Source of the DNA: JBBQVO01 sp038211505 | GTDB lineage: Bacteria; Chloroflexota; Dehalococcoidia; DSTF01; JACRBR01 | Reading direction: 5' to 3' | NCBI GenBank assembly: GCA_038211505.1 | Contig: JBBQVO010000047.1 | Coordinates: 1 to 19,328 of the forward strand | DNA: 19,328 nucleotides | Shown here: piece after piece, positions 1 to 6,751 of the stretch | Numbering within the stretch: position 1 is the stretch's first letter | Layout: every line of letters begins with the position of its first letter | Program-made: the position numbers and the translations under genes | Notes under the pieces: generated by a model | The model's database searches: none | What the model was told of the DNA's origin: nothing | Seen by the model: only the letters and a program-made list of their open reading frames with translations

Positions 1-267
1 GGATCGCCGTGGTACCGGTACTACTGCAAGCGTTGCACGTCAAAAGGCTTTGGGAGCGACATCCCTGGCATCGCGGAGTCGATTTCCGATTCGAGCGGTT
101 CGATTACGATCAGGGCCCATCCCGGAGATTTTCCTCCCGTCGACGCGGGTTCAGCACCGAACCTTGAAGGGTTCCAGCTGTGTGCGCTCGTGGTCGTAGC
201 GACGGATGGCGTGCCATTCGGCAGCCAGGTTCAGCACCAATTGAATCTGAACTGTCCGAACCCGTAG
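1..267 (+). CDS. C-terminal fragment of an unrecognised protein
   Basis: Reading frame 1 is open from the window edge to a TAG at 265-267, giving the last 88 residues of a protein whose start lies outside. The visible part has a C-x2-C pair near its beginning (YYCKRC) and two more Cys near the end, and it finishes in a beta-rich, Ser/Pro/Gly-containing stretch, which would fit an extracytoplasmic or metal-binding domain. I do not recognise the family. It converges on the DUF1028 gene, whose stop is 85 nt away. The frame could be open by chance, because codon use is less GC3-biased here than in the neighbouring genes. Confidence 0.4.
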   Translation, partial: GSPWYRYYCKRCTSKGFGSDIPGIAESISDSSGSITIRAHPGDFPPVDAGSAPNLEGFQLCALVVVATDGVPFGSQVQHQLNLNCPNP

Positions 268-351
268 TGGTTGGTTCCTTGTACCGAAATCGCGATTGTT
301 TCCGCGAGGTCGGCGGCAGAGTGCTTGTTGCTCGCTCGCACGCCCTGCCGG

Positions 352-1005
352 TCACCGGCGGTCGCGCCCTATGGCGGTCCATACACGTAAGATGCGGCGG
401 AGCTCGGCAACGGGATCGGGGTGATCGTCGACGCGGATGTTGGTGGCGGCTTCGCGCGGATCGAAGGTGAGGTTGCCGCCGCGTGCGACGACCATCGGCG
501 TCACGATCAGCGCCGCCGACTGACGGCCGCGTTTGTCGCCGCCGACTGCCTGTCCCGCCTCAAGCGCCGCCATCAGCCGCGAGCCGATCCACTTGCCGTC
601 CAGCGAGTCGTAGGCATTGGCCATGGCCTCGATGACGTCGGCGCCCGTGAGCATGTTGCCTTGCACCGAGAAGTTGTCGCCGTCGCGCGAGCCGTACCAA
701 TCGACGCATTCGGCGCCGCTGTGCGCGAACGTGCGGCCCTGCGCATCGATCCCGGCGACCTGCCGCACGTGGGCGCCCGGATCATCGGCGAGCAGGCCTT
801 CGAGCGCGGCGCGCGGGCTGAGGCCGAGTTCGAGCAGCTTCATGCCTTCGATGCCGAGATCGATGTTCGAGAACGACTGCGTGGCGATCGCGCCGACACC
901 CGCCTTCGCGTGCGGCACGATCGCCCCGACACACGGCACGGCCGTCGAGACGGCGACGCCGAATGCTGCGCTTGCTGGATCGCGGGCGATGATGGAGAAG
1001 GTCAT
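352..1005 (-). CDS. DUF1028 family protein
   Basis: 217 residues, complete. The N-terminus (MTFSIIARDP, then FGVAVSTAVPCVGAIVPHAKAGVGA) and the later VQGNMLTG and SAALIVTP blocks are the hallmark of DUF1028, an Ntn-hydrolase-like fold family of about 200-300 residues whose substrate is not established. The protein is at the short end, a DUF1028 domain with no added C-terminal peptidoglycan-binding domain. The start ATG at 1005 is preceded by AGGAG with an 8-nt gap. This Shine-Dalgarno sequence is fused to the edge of the 7-nt repeat tract that fills 1018-1104. It is co-directional with the small gene 1240-1509, 234 nt upstream. Family assignment is firm; function is unknown. Confidence 0.85.
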   Translation of the reverse strand: MTFSIIARDPASAAFGVAVSTAVPCVGAIVPHAKAGVGAIATQSFSNIDLGIEGMKLLELGLSPRAALEGLLADDPGAHVRQVAGIDAQGRTFAHSGAECVDWYGSRDGDNFSVQGNMLTGADVIEAMANAYDSLDGKWIGSRLMAALEAGQAVGGDKRGRQSAALIVTPMVVARGGNLTFDPREAATNIRVDDHPDPVAELRRILRVWTAIGRDRR

Positions 1006-1017
1006 GCGGTAGTCTCC

Positions 1018-1104
1018 TGGCTGTTGGCTGTTGGTTGTTGGCTGTTGGCCGTTGGCTGTTGGCGGCTGGCGGTTGGCGGTTGGCTGTTGGCTGTTGGCTG
1101 TTGG
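1018..1104. repeat. Degenerate 7-nt tandem repeat (TGGCTGT), about 12 units
   Basis: About 87 nt of TGGCTGT-type heptamers (variants TGGTTGT, TGGCCGT, TGGCGGC, TGGCGGT) in register. It ends at the ribosome binding site of the DUF1028 gene. Related period-7 tracts lie at 1511-1552, 1583-1604, 9649-9706 and 10801-10835. Confidence 0.9.
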
Positions 1105-1192
1105 TGAATGGGTGGCCGCAATTCGCGACCGCGATCAGCGCCGGCGGCGACGCGCCCGCTACAGATCCTACGCTCCGCCCTCGCTCGTCCCC

Positions 1193-1221
1193 ATTCGTGT
1201 CTCTTCGTGTCCCTTCGTGGA
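1193..1221. repeat. Short 10-nt-period repeat (TTCGTGTCTC type)
   Basis: Three degenerate units, TTCGTGTCTC, TTCGTGTCCC and TTCGTGG, read on the plus strand. A similar tract (TTCGTGCTCT, TTGTGCTCT) is at 9284-9308. The rest of the gap 1006-1239 holds nothing else I can identify. Confidence 0.6.
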
Positions 1222-1239
1222 AGACCCGTCGGCCGCCGC

Positions 1240-1509
1240 TTACGAGAGGCCGGCGAGCGGATCGGGCGCCTTCTCCATGGAATCGACGACGCCGAGGACG
1301 AGGACGACGCGCACACGATCGCGCGGGTGCGGGTCGGCGTAGATCATTTCGTGCGAGAGACGCGCTTCGCGGGTGCGATCACGCTCGCCATCGAGTTGGA
1401 AGAGCACGGCGTAGTACTGCGTACCGTGCAGCTCGTACGGCCGCACCTGCAAGATGATGCCGCCGCGCGGCTCCGCCTTCTGCCCGCCGCGCACCCATTT
1501 GCCGGTCAC
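1240..1509 (-). CDS. Small hypothetical protein, 89 residues
   Basis: GTG start at 1509, TAA stop at 1240. The translation has the balanced composition of a real protein: a positively charged N-terminus, a beta-like stretch (GGIILQVRPYELHGTQYYAVLFQLDG), then a charged middle and an RVRVVLVLGVV strand. I recognise no family. No good Shine-Dalgarno sequence is visible, because the 5' flank (1511-1552) is a period-7 repeat tract that begins right next to the start codon. The gene is divergent from the VWA gene at 1730 and co-directional with the DUF1028 gene. A downstream start is possible, but no in-frame ATG is better placed. Confidence 0.55.
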   Translation of the reverse strand: MTGKWVRGGQKAEPRGGIILQVRPYELHGTQYYAVLFQLDGERDRTREARLSHEMIYADPHPRDRVRVVLVLGVVDSMEKAPDPLAGLS

Positions 1510-1510
1510 G

Positions 1511-1604
1511 GGTTGGTGAGTCGTGGGCTGTGCGTTGTGGGTCGTGTGGATCGCATGACGGGAGGATACACCCGGGGTGGGGTGTTAGTCGTTGGTCGTT
1601 TGGG
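1511..1604. repeat. Two degenerate period-7 tracts in the divergent spacer
   Basis: At 1511-1552 heptamers of the form GGGCTGT, GCGTTGT, GGGTCGT and GAGTCGT follow each other, and at 1583-1604 GTTAGTC, GTTGGTC and GTTTGGG. They resemble the 1018-1104 tract in period and GT-richness but have different unit sequences. They sit between the divergent genes 1240-1509 and 1730-2452. Confidence 0.6.
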
Positions 1605-1644
1605 GATACGGCGGGCGCCGCGTGCGCCAGTGCGGAAACAGGGG

Positions 1645-1667
1645 CCGGCGACAGGGATTGTCGCCGG
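1645..1667. promoter_or_regulatory. Perfect inverted repeat upstream of the VWA gene
   Basis: CCGGCGACA (1645-1653) and TGTCGCCGG (1659-1667) form a perfect 9-bp stem with a 5-nt loop, 62 nt before the VWA start. No T-run follows, so a classical terminator is unlikely. It may be an operator or an mRNA leader hairpin; the sequence does not decide. Confidence 0.45.
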
Positions 1668-1729
1668 ATGTTGCGATAGTGAATCAGGACGGATGCGGGT
1701 GCAACGTCGAGAGCGAAAGAGGCGGTGAT

Positions 1730-2452
1730 ATGGGTACGGACATCGATCTGATTGGGAATGGCGCGTTGGCGCCAGCGGGCGCGACGAACATCGTCATGAT
1801 CCTCGATCGATCGGGCAGCATGTCCGGACGGCAGGCGGATGTAATCGGCGGCTTCAACAGCTTCATCGCGAGCTGCCGCAGCGCCGCGCTCGCTCGCTGC
1901 TCCGTCACATACGTGCGCTTCGATACGGAGGTTGAGCGCGTGTTCTCGGAGAAACTCGATCGCGTGCCGGAGCTGACAGAGGCGATGTATCAGCCGCGCG
2001 GGAGCACGGCGCTGCTCGACGCCGTGGGCCAGTGAGTGAGCGCGATCGTGAACGATGCCGACGACCGCTACATCGTGATCACGTTCACCGATGGTCACGA
2101 GAACGCGTCGCGGGAGTGGACGAAGGAGAAAGTGGCGGCGCTGCTGAAGGAGCGTGAGGCGCTGGGCAACTGGACGTTCGCATTCTTCGGCGCGGAGATC
2201 GACGCGTGGGGCGAGGCCGGCGACATGGGCTACGCTGCCGGCAACACGAGCACGCACCGGCGCGTCGACACACTCGGCATGATGAGTGCGACCGGGCGCG
2301 CGGCCTCGGTGATGTCGCGATCCAGCATGCGCAGGAGCGCAGAGTACGCCGCGACGGCGAATGCGGTGATGCTCGATCCGAAGCTCTCGGACGCCGAGAT
2401 CGAGCGCCGCCTCGCCGAAGGCGACGTCGACGACGCTTCCGTAACGTCGTGA
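1730..2452 (+). pseudogene. VWA-domain protein interrupted by a single in-frame TGA
   Basis: ATG at 1730 follows an AGAGG Shine-Dalgarno sequence. One frame runs to 2452 and would encode 240 residues plus one TGA (2033-2035). All parts of a metal-ion-dependent adhesion site are intact: DRSGSMS near residue 26, the Thr in RGSTALLDAV and the Asp in TFTDGHENAS. The layout matches bacterial stand-alone VWA proteins (GFNSFI, FDTEVERVF, then ENASREWT and FAFFGAEIDAWGEAG). The TGA falls between the helix LLDAVGQ and the helix leading to the third MIDAS motif, so the domain is cut in two. A GTG codon follows the TGA at once, so stop/start reinitiation giving two half-domains is conceivable. Otherwise this is a recent nonsense mutation (for example CGA to TGA) or a sequencing error. 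The intact remainder argues against an old pseudogene. Confidence 0.8.
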
Positions 2453-2476
2453 CGGCGGCGCGCTGAGCATTGGCGC

Positions 2477-2510
2477 CGGCCGCGAGCGCGCACGCGCGTC
2501 GCCGCGGCCG
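2477..2510. terminator. GC-rich hairpin between convergent genes
   Basis: CGGCCGCG (2477-2484) pairs with CGCGGCCG (2503-2510) across an 18-nt GC-rich loop. It lies 25 nt past the VWA stop and 51 nt past the DUF35 stop, where a bidirectional terminator would be expected. There is no U-tract on either strand, so the call is tentative. Confidence 0.35.
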
Positions 2511-2560
2511 ACAACGGTTGCTGAACTGGAGCGCGTAGCGGGGAATCACTCCACGCGAGG

Positions 2561-2965
2561 CTACGCGGGCTGGAAGCGGATTAGGGTGGCGTCATCGGCG
2601 ATATCGTCGTAGACGGCGCGGAGGGGCATGTCGACGCGAAGATCGCTCTCGGCGGCGTTGACGATGTTGGAGACGATGTGCGGGCCTTCTTCGAGCTCGA
2701 CGACGGCGTAGTTGTAGGGGCCGTCGTCGGAGAAGCCGGGAAACTTCTGGTGCATGATGCCGAAGCTGTAGAGCGTGGCGCGGCCGCTCGCCGCGACCCA
2801 CTGCGTGTCCGTCGACCAGCAGTCGGGGCAGCGCGGTCGCGACGGCAGCCGGTAGGCGTTGCACGACCCGCAGCGCATCAGCATCAGCTCGTGCCGCCGC
2901 GCGCCGTCGTAAAACTCCTGCGATTCGGCGTCGGGCTGTGGTATCGGTCGGGCGTATGTGGTCAT
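2561..2965 (-). CDS. DUF35 zinc-ribbon/OB-fold protein, probable partner of a thiolase-like enzyme
   Basis: 134 residues. The N-terminal helix (QEFYDGARRHELMLMRC) is followed by a rubredoxin-like zinc ribbon with C32-x2-C35 and C46-x2-C49, then an OB fold (GRATLYSFGIMHQKF, YNYAVVELEEGPHIVSNIV, LRVDMPLRAVYDD). This is the usual DUF35 order and length. DUF35 proteins commonly bind a thiolase or thiolase-like subunit; the steroid side-chain aldolase pair Ltp2-ChsH2 is a known case. A thiolase-like gene lies at the head of this chain (3976-5169), so a complex between the two is a reasonable inference. The ATG overlaps the stop of the upstream gene (ATGA), so it is probably translated by coupling; no good Shine-Dalgarno sequence is visible. 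Confidence 0.85.
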   Translation of the reverse strand: MTTYARPIPQPDAESQEFYDGARRHELMLMRCGSCNAYRLPSRPRCPDCWSTDTQWVAASGRATLYSFGIMHQKFPGFSDDGPYNYAVVELEEGPHIVSNIVNAAESDLRVDMPLRAVYDDIADDATLIRFQPA

Positions 2966-3498
2966 GTGGTTGCTCTTACGCGCAAGATGTCGTCCCGAAT
3001 GTAACGCTCGTAGGCATCCACGGTGATCCAGGCGCGGCCAGACCGGTACCCTTCCGTCGCTGCGCCATCGCCTCTGTCACGTCCAAACCACACATAGGTG
3101 AGCGGACAAGAATCGCACGCACTGCCGTCTCCAGGGTACGTCTCACGCGACCATACGAGACCCAAGTTGGTGACAAGCTCGAAAGCGCTCGAATCCCACA
3201 TTTGTCGGAGCTCGTAAGACGCGCCGACGCGGACCTCGTCGTTTGTTTCGTACGACTCAAATGTGACACGCCTGCCGGAAACGGCCACCGCCTTGTGCAG
3301 TTCCATTACGATGCGTGACTCGTCCTGCGCGTAGAGGCCGGCCGGCGCGATCGGATCGCCAAGTGGCCGACTCACGAATGCCTCGGTCGTCGTTGTATCT
3401 CCCTCGCGCCTGAACCCCAGAATCTCGGCGATCGGCGCTTCCCAGAGAACAGGGTTTCCGTCGTTGTCCACGAACGCACCACTCCCGCCAGGCTTCAC
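2962..3498 (-). CDS. Hypothetical protein, 178 residues, translationally coupled
   Basis: I choose the GTG at 3498 because it overlaps the YjbR stop by 4 nt (GTGA). The open frame extends further upstream, but that part is the Arg/Ala-rich shadow of the YjbR gene. The product begins VKPGGSGAFVDNDGNPVLW and has alternating beta-like stretches (ESRIVMELHKAVAVSGRRVTFESYE, SYELRQMWDSSAFELVTNLGLVW) and a C-x2-C pair (CDSC) in its C-terminal third. No signal peptide or membrane segment is visible. I recognise no family. The stop overlaps the DUF35 ATG. Codon use is less GC-rich than in its neighbours, which may mean the gene was acquired separately. Confidence 0.65.
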   Translation of the reverse strand: MKPGGSGAFVDNDGNPVLWEAPIAEILGFRREGDTTTTEAFVSRPLGDPIAPAGLYAQDESRIVMELHKAVAVSGRRVTFESYETNDEVRVGASYELRQMWDSSAFELVTNLGLVWSRETYPGDGSACDSCPLTYVWFGRDRGDGAATEGYRSGRAWITVDAYERYIRDDILRVRATT

Positions 3499-3851
3499 CG
3501 GTCGCTCTCTCGCTCCGCCAGCTGCTTCTTCGTCGCGAGCCGCTGCCATGCGGTCTCGATCAGCTCTTGCAGCTGCGCGCGATCGACCTTCGATAATCGT
3601 ACGAGGATCGCCGGGTAGCCGCGACAGTGGTCGGTGAGAAAAAACGCCTCCGGTTGCGTCTCCATGAGGAAGCGCCGCTCGTCGTCCTCGACCGGCGTGA
3701 GCACGAGCACGTCCTCCTCGCGCAGCCGCGCCATGAATCTCTTGCCGACACGCAGCGACGGTGTGCCGTAGTTTGTCGCGTCGACGACGCCGGCCAGCGC
3801 CAGCGCCATCTCGCGCACGCCGTCGTAGGTGAGGGGTGAGCGCTTCTTCAT
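3495..3851 (-). CDS. YjbR/MmcQ family protein
   Basis: 118 residues from the ATG at 3851. The sequence shows the family signature: an N-terminal helix (YDGVREMALALAGV), a TNYGTPSLRVGKRFMARL block, EDVLVLTPV, EAFFLTDHCRGYPAILVRLSKVDRAQLQELIETAWQRLA and a basic tail. Length fits the family (about 110-130). Members adopt a CyaY-like fold and are annotated as predicted DNA-binding or MmcQ-like; the cellular role is unclear. The ATG overlaps the stop of the 43-codon ORF upstream (ATGA), and its own TGA overlaps the next gene's GTG. No separate Shine-Dalgarno sequence is visible, so it seems to depend on coupled translation. Confidence 0.8.
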   Translation of the reverse strand: MKKRSPLTYDGVREMALALAGVVDATNYGTPSLRVGKRFMARLREEDVLVLTPVEDDERRFLMETQPEAFFLTDHCRGYPAILVRLSKVDRAQLQELIETAWQRLATKKQLAERESDR

Positions 3852-3979
3852 TGCGGGACATGATAGCCAGGCGAGGCGTGACACCCTCGCGGTAGCGCGC
3901 CTTCGCAAGCTGCTTCCAACGTCTCGGCGTCCTCGGGCGCCAATCCGAATCGGTAGAAGTATGCAGGCTGCTCGCTCAC
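3848..3979 (-). CDS. 43-residue ORF bridging the thiolase-like and YjbR genes
   Basis: GTG at 3979-3977 overlaps the thiolase-like gene's TGA (GTGA), and its own TGA overlaps the YjbR ATG (ATGA). The ORF therefore fills the 124-nt gap exactly. The product starts VSEQPAYFYRFGLAPEDAE and continues with a short acidic helix (TLEAACEGALP) and a Cys-containing tail. It has two Cys, no signal peptide and no hydrophobic segment. I recognise no family. The two perfect 4-nt overlaps are the main evidence that it is translated; the residue composition looks protein-like rather than Arg-rich as shadow frames here do. It may be a microprotein or only a translational bridge. Confidence 0.5.
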   Translation of the reverse strand: MSEQPAYFYRFGLAPEDAETLEAACEGALPRGCHASPGYHVPQ

Positions 3980-5169
3980 CCCCCCACGTTCGGCGAGAGC
4001 ACGAGCGTCGAATGATGGTCGAGGATGCCGCCGTTGCCGGTGACGAGGACGATGTCGTGCTTGGCGACCTGGCGGTCCGCGCCCTGGCCGCGCGTCTGGA
4101 TGATGCCTTCGGAGAGCGGCGTCATGCCCCACATGTAGAACGCGCTAAGCTGGCCGCCGCCGGTGTTCGTCGGCAGGCTGCCGCCGGGCGCGAGCTTGCC
4201 GTCGGCGACGAATGGGCCGCCGTCGCCCTTCTCGCAGAAGCCGTAGTCCTCGAGCGTGACAAGCACGGTGTAGGTGTAGCAGTCGTACGCCTGCACGACG
4301 TCGATGTCGTCGACGGTGATGCCGGCCATCGCAAAGGCCTTCTGCTTCGACATCGGCGCGCCGGTTTGCGTCTCGACGTCCCAGCCTTTGCGGCGCATGT
4401 CGCCGGGGTGGCCCTGGCCCATGCCCCAGATGTAGGCCGGCAGCTGCGCCATATCGCGCGCTTCGTCGGCGCGCGAAACGACGACGGCGACGCCGCCGTT
4501 GGAGACGAGGCAGCAGTCGAGCAGATGCAGCGGCTCGGCGACCCAGCGCGACGCGCGATAGTCGTCGAGCGTGATCGGATCGCGATGCGCGGCGATCGGA
4601 TTCTTCGCCGCCCACTGGCGCTCGGCGACGGCGATCGCGCCGAGCTGGTCGGTCGTCGTGCCGTACATCGACATGTGGCGGCGGGCGGCGAGCGCGTAGT
4701 GCGCGTTGATGCCGAGCACGCCGAAGGCGGGATACAGGCCGCCCATGCCGGACGGACGCGACGGACGGCCCATGCCGGCGTACGCCGCCCCGCCGCCGCG
4801 GCCTTCGGCGAGCGGTGCATCGGCGAAGACGCAGACGACGTGGTTGGCGAGGCCGTGCACGACATGCATGGCGGCGTACTGCACCATGATGTTCGCCGTC
4901 GCGCCGCCGCAGTTCATGCTCGAAAGCAGGCGCAGGTTCGTGAGGCCGAGATAGTTCTGCAGGCCAACGCCGCCCATGCCGCCAAGCGACGACACGCCGG
5001 GGTTGACGAGCAGGCCATCGATCTGATCCTTCCGAAGACCGGCGTCGGCGACGGCGCGCTGCACCGCCTCGGCGGCGAAGTGCGATGCGTCGTGGCCGTA
5101 GACGCGGCCCATCTCGGAGATGCCGAGGCCAGTGATCGCGGCCTTCGCTTTGAGTTCCTGTAGTTCCAT
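3976..5169 (-). CDS. Thiolase-like acyl-CoA enzyme (SCPx/Ltp2-like thiolase superfamily)
   Basis: 397 residues from the ATG at 5169; a GTG two codons earlier (5175) is the alternative. The N-terminal half has the thiolase pattern (AAITGLGISEMGRVYG, AVADAGLRKDQIDGLLV) and a Cys at residue 87 in SMNCGGATA, where biosynthetic and degradative thiolases carry their acyl-accepting Cys. The C-terminal half has VVQAYDCYTYTVLVTLEDYGFCEKG and LPTNTGGGQLSAFYMWGM in place of the classical NGGAIALGHP motif, the variant seen in Ltp2-like and lipid-transfer thiolases. The reaction could be thiolysis or a retro-aldol cleavage of an acyl-CoA. A DUF35 gene in the same chain supports the latter type. It follows the glycosyltransferase gene by 25 nt and has its own -10-like box. 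Confidence 0.8.
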   Translation of the reverse strand: MELQELKAKAAITGLGISEMGRVYGHDASHFAAEAVQRAVADAGLRKDQIDGLLVNPGVSSLGGMGGVGLQNYLGLTNLRLLSSMNCGGATANIMVQYAAMHVVHGLANHVVCVFADAPLAEGRGGGAAYAGMGRPSRPSGMGGLYPAFGVLGINAHYALAARRHMSMYGTTTDQLGAIAVAERQWAAKNPIAAHRDPITLDDYRASRWVAEPLHLLDCCLVSNGGVAVVVSRADEARDMAQLPAYIWGMGQGHPGDMRRKGWDVETQTGAPMSKQKAFAMAGITVDDIDVVQAYDCYTYTVLVTLEDYGFCEKGDGGPFVADGKLAPGGSLPTNTGGGQLSAFYMWGMTPLSEGIIQTRGQGADRQVAKHDIVLVTGNGGILDHHSTLVLSPNVGG

Positions 5170-5177
5170 GAGCACAG

Positions 5178-5183
5178 GTTATA
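5178..5183 (-). promoter_or_regulatory. -10-like box 8 nt before the thiolase-like ATG
   Basis: TATAAC on the minus strand ends 8 nt before the ATG at 5169, inside the 25-nt gap after the glycosyltransferase stop. No -35 match and no Shine-Dalgarno sequence are visible. The spacing fits a leaderless or nearly leaderless transcript. Confidence 0.4.
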
Positions 5184-5194
5184 GATGGCCGCTT

Positions 5195-6592
5195 CTAGCC
5201 GGTAGTGCGGGCGGGCTCCGGCGTGGAGCTTTCGATGCCGTCCGTTTCGATGCGGCTGATACGTGACGACGGCAGCCGCGTGGCGATCGTCGATGCGGCG
5301 ATGATCGCGAGCACGGGCGTCAACGGCACGTGGTAGCGCGGCTCGCCGGCGAATATCAGGTGCAGCGCAAGCCAGACGCCGATCGTCGACCAGAGCGCGA
5401 GCCAGAGGCGCGCGTCGAGACGATCGCGTCGCACGGCGAACGGCGACAGCGCGACGAGCGCCAGCAGCACGTACCAGTAGATGTCGCCGACTAGCACGAG
5501 CGCATCGTGGCCGCGTCGAACCGGTGTGGCGCCGAGGCTCTCGGACCACTGCATCGAAGGCGCGGCATCGGATCGAAGCAGCCAGCCGATGCGGAGCGCG
5601 GCGAGATGCAACTCTCGCGCCGGATGCGTGTGCGCGTAGGTGAGTGCGCGGGGCGTGCCGACATCGGCGAAGAACAGCTCGCGATCGCGGAACGAGATGC
5701 CCGGGCGTTCATCCCAGAGGTCCCGCGGCGCCACCGACGTGCCGTTGGAGTACGGCCCGTGCGCGAGCCGCAGGTTGTAGCCGAGGTTGTCGTTGATCGG
5801 GAACGGGCGTCCCATCGCGATCTCGTTGCGCACCGCCCATGGCACGATCAGCAGCGCGATGCCAGCGAGCAGCGGCGCGATTACGCGCGCGATCGGCGCT
5901 GGCCGCAGCGTCGGCGGCGCGACGATGATCAGCACCGGCACGAGCAGCGCCATGCCCTGCGACCGCACGAACGCCGTCGCGGCGAGCACGATGCCCGTCG
6001 CGACGTAGGCCGCGATCGACCGGCGGCGCGGCGCCCAGAGTGCCGTCGCCAGCGTCATCGCGACGCCGAACGTGAATAGCGGTTCGCTGAAGAGCGCCGG
6101 CGTCCAGAAGATCAGCGACGGCAGCACGGCGAAGAACGTCGCGGAGATCAGCCCGAGGATCTCGCCGCGATCGCCGGGCACCAGGCGGCGAGCGACGTAG
6201 AAGATCGGCAGCACGGTGAGCGCGCCGGCGATCGCGTTGAGCACTTTCGCGGCGCGCTCGTCGGAGTCGGTGAGCCGGTAAATCGGCGCGAGGGCGATTG
6301 GGTAGCCGGGCGCCCAGAACGCCGTCGCTTCGCTCTGGTCGCCGGCGACGAAGCCGCGCTGGTCGAAAGCGACACTGTAGCCGCGCCCTTCGGCGATGTT
6401 CTGTGCAGTGGCGGAGTAGTACTGCGGGTCGGAGAGTGGCGGCGTTTGCGTATCAGTGACGGCGAGCCAGGCGAATCGCAGTGTCAGCGCCAGCGCAACG
6501 ATCATTGCGAGAGCGAGCGCGCTGTTCATCGGCTGCGATGGTTCGGGCGCGCTGTTGGTGCCTCGCGGCGTCGCGTATTCAGCTTCGATCAC
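5195..6592 (-). CDS. GT39/ArnT-like polytopic membrane glycosyltransferase
   Basis: 465 residues if the GTG at 6592 is used; an in-frame ATG at 6529 gives 444. I prefer 6592 because a TATCAT box lies 7 nt upstream. After the first membrane helix (SALALAMIVALALTLRFAWLAV) comes the GT-C loop with an acidic motif (PPLSDPQYYSATAQNIAEGRGYS) and AFWAPGYPIALAPIYRL, typical of dolichyl- or polyprenyl-phosphate mannosyl/arabinosyl transferases. About ten hydrophobic helices follow, with periplasmic segments in between (NDNLGYNLRLAHGPYSNG) and a conserved-looking GEPRYHVPLTPVLAIIAAS near the end. It would move a sugar from a lipid carrier to a lipid or protein acceptor on the outer face of the membrane. 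The acceptor is unknown, and the downstream genes do not indicate one. Confidence 0.75.
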   Translation of the reverse strand: MIEAEYATPRGTNSAPEPSQPMNSALALAMIVALALTLRFAWLAVTDTQTPPLSDPQYYSATAQNIAEGRGYSVAFDQRGFVAGDQSEATAFWAPGYPIALAPIYRLTDSDERAAKVLNAIAGALTVLPIFYVARRLVPGDRGEILGLISATFFAVLPSLIFWTPALFSEPLFTFGVAMTLATALWAPRRRSIAAYVATGIVLAATAFVRSQGMALLVPVLIIVAPPTLRPAPIARVIAPLLAGIALLIVPWAVRNEIAMGRPFPINDNLGYNLRLAHGPYSNGTSVAPRDLWDERPGISFRDRELFFADVGTPRALTYAHTHPARELHLAALRIGWLLRSDAAPSMQWSESLGATPVRRGHDALVLVGDIYWYVLLALVALSPFAVRRDRLDARLWLALWSTIGVWLALHLIFAGEPRYHVPLTPVLAIIAASTIATRLPSSRISRIETDGIESSTPEPARTTG

Positions 6593-6599
6593 GAGGGAG

Positions 6600-6605
6600 A
6601 TGATA
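6600..6605 (-). promoter_or_regulatory. -10-like box of the glycosyltransferase gene
   Basis: TATCAT (minus strand) lies 7 nt before the GTG at 6592, with no Shine-Dalgarno sequence between. No convincing -35 is present. It sits in the 160-nt divergent spacer shared with the alpha/beta hydrolase. Confidence 0.4.
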
Positions 6606-6737
6606 GCCGAACGCGTGAGCGCTGTTCGCTTCGGTGATCGCGTCCGAACGGGCGTCCGCGGCGTATGTGATGTTGGGCTTGCCAAACGACGATGCGCGAG
6701 CGTGAGGGACTCTACTCGTGCTGAGGCGGGCGTCGAT

Positions 6738-6743
6738 TAGACT
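6738..6743 (+). promoter_or_regulatory. -10-like box of the alpha/beta hydrolase gene
   Basis: TAGACT ends 8 nt before the ATG at 6752. There is no Shine-Dalgarno sequence in the interval and no clear -35. The same hexamer appears before the repressor gene at 17829-17834. Confidence 0.4.
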
Positions 6744-6751
6744 GACAACGC

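Noticed and set aside
1018..1104. CRISPR-like array
   Set aside because: The units are 7 nt with no spacers, and no cas gene is present; it is a minisatellite.
2033..2075. Selenocysteine insertion at the VWA TGA
   Set aside because: VWA proteins of this kind are not selenoproteins, and the only hairpin downstream is 4 bp with no SECIS-like loop.
3829..5163. 444-codon open frame on the plus strand opposite the thiolase-like gene
   Set aside because: It is an antisense shadow. The product has no recognisable domain, and the minus-strand gene is certain.
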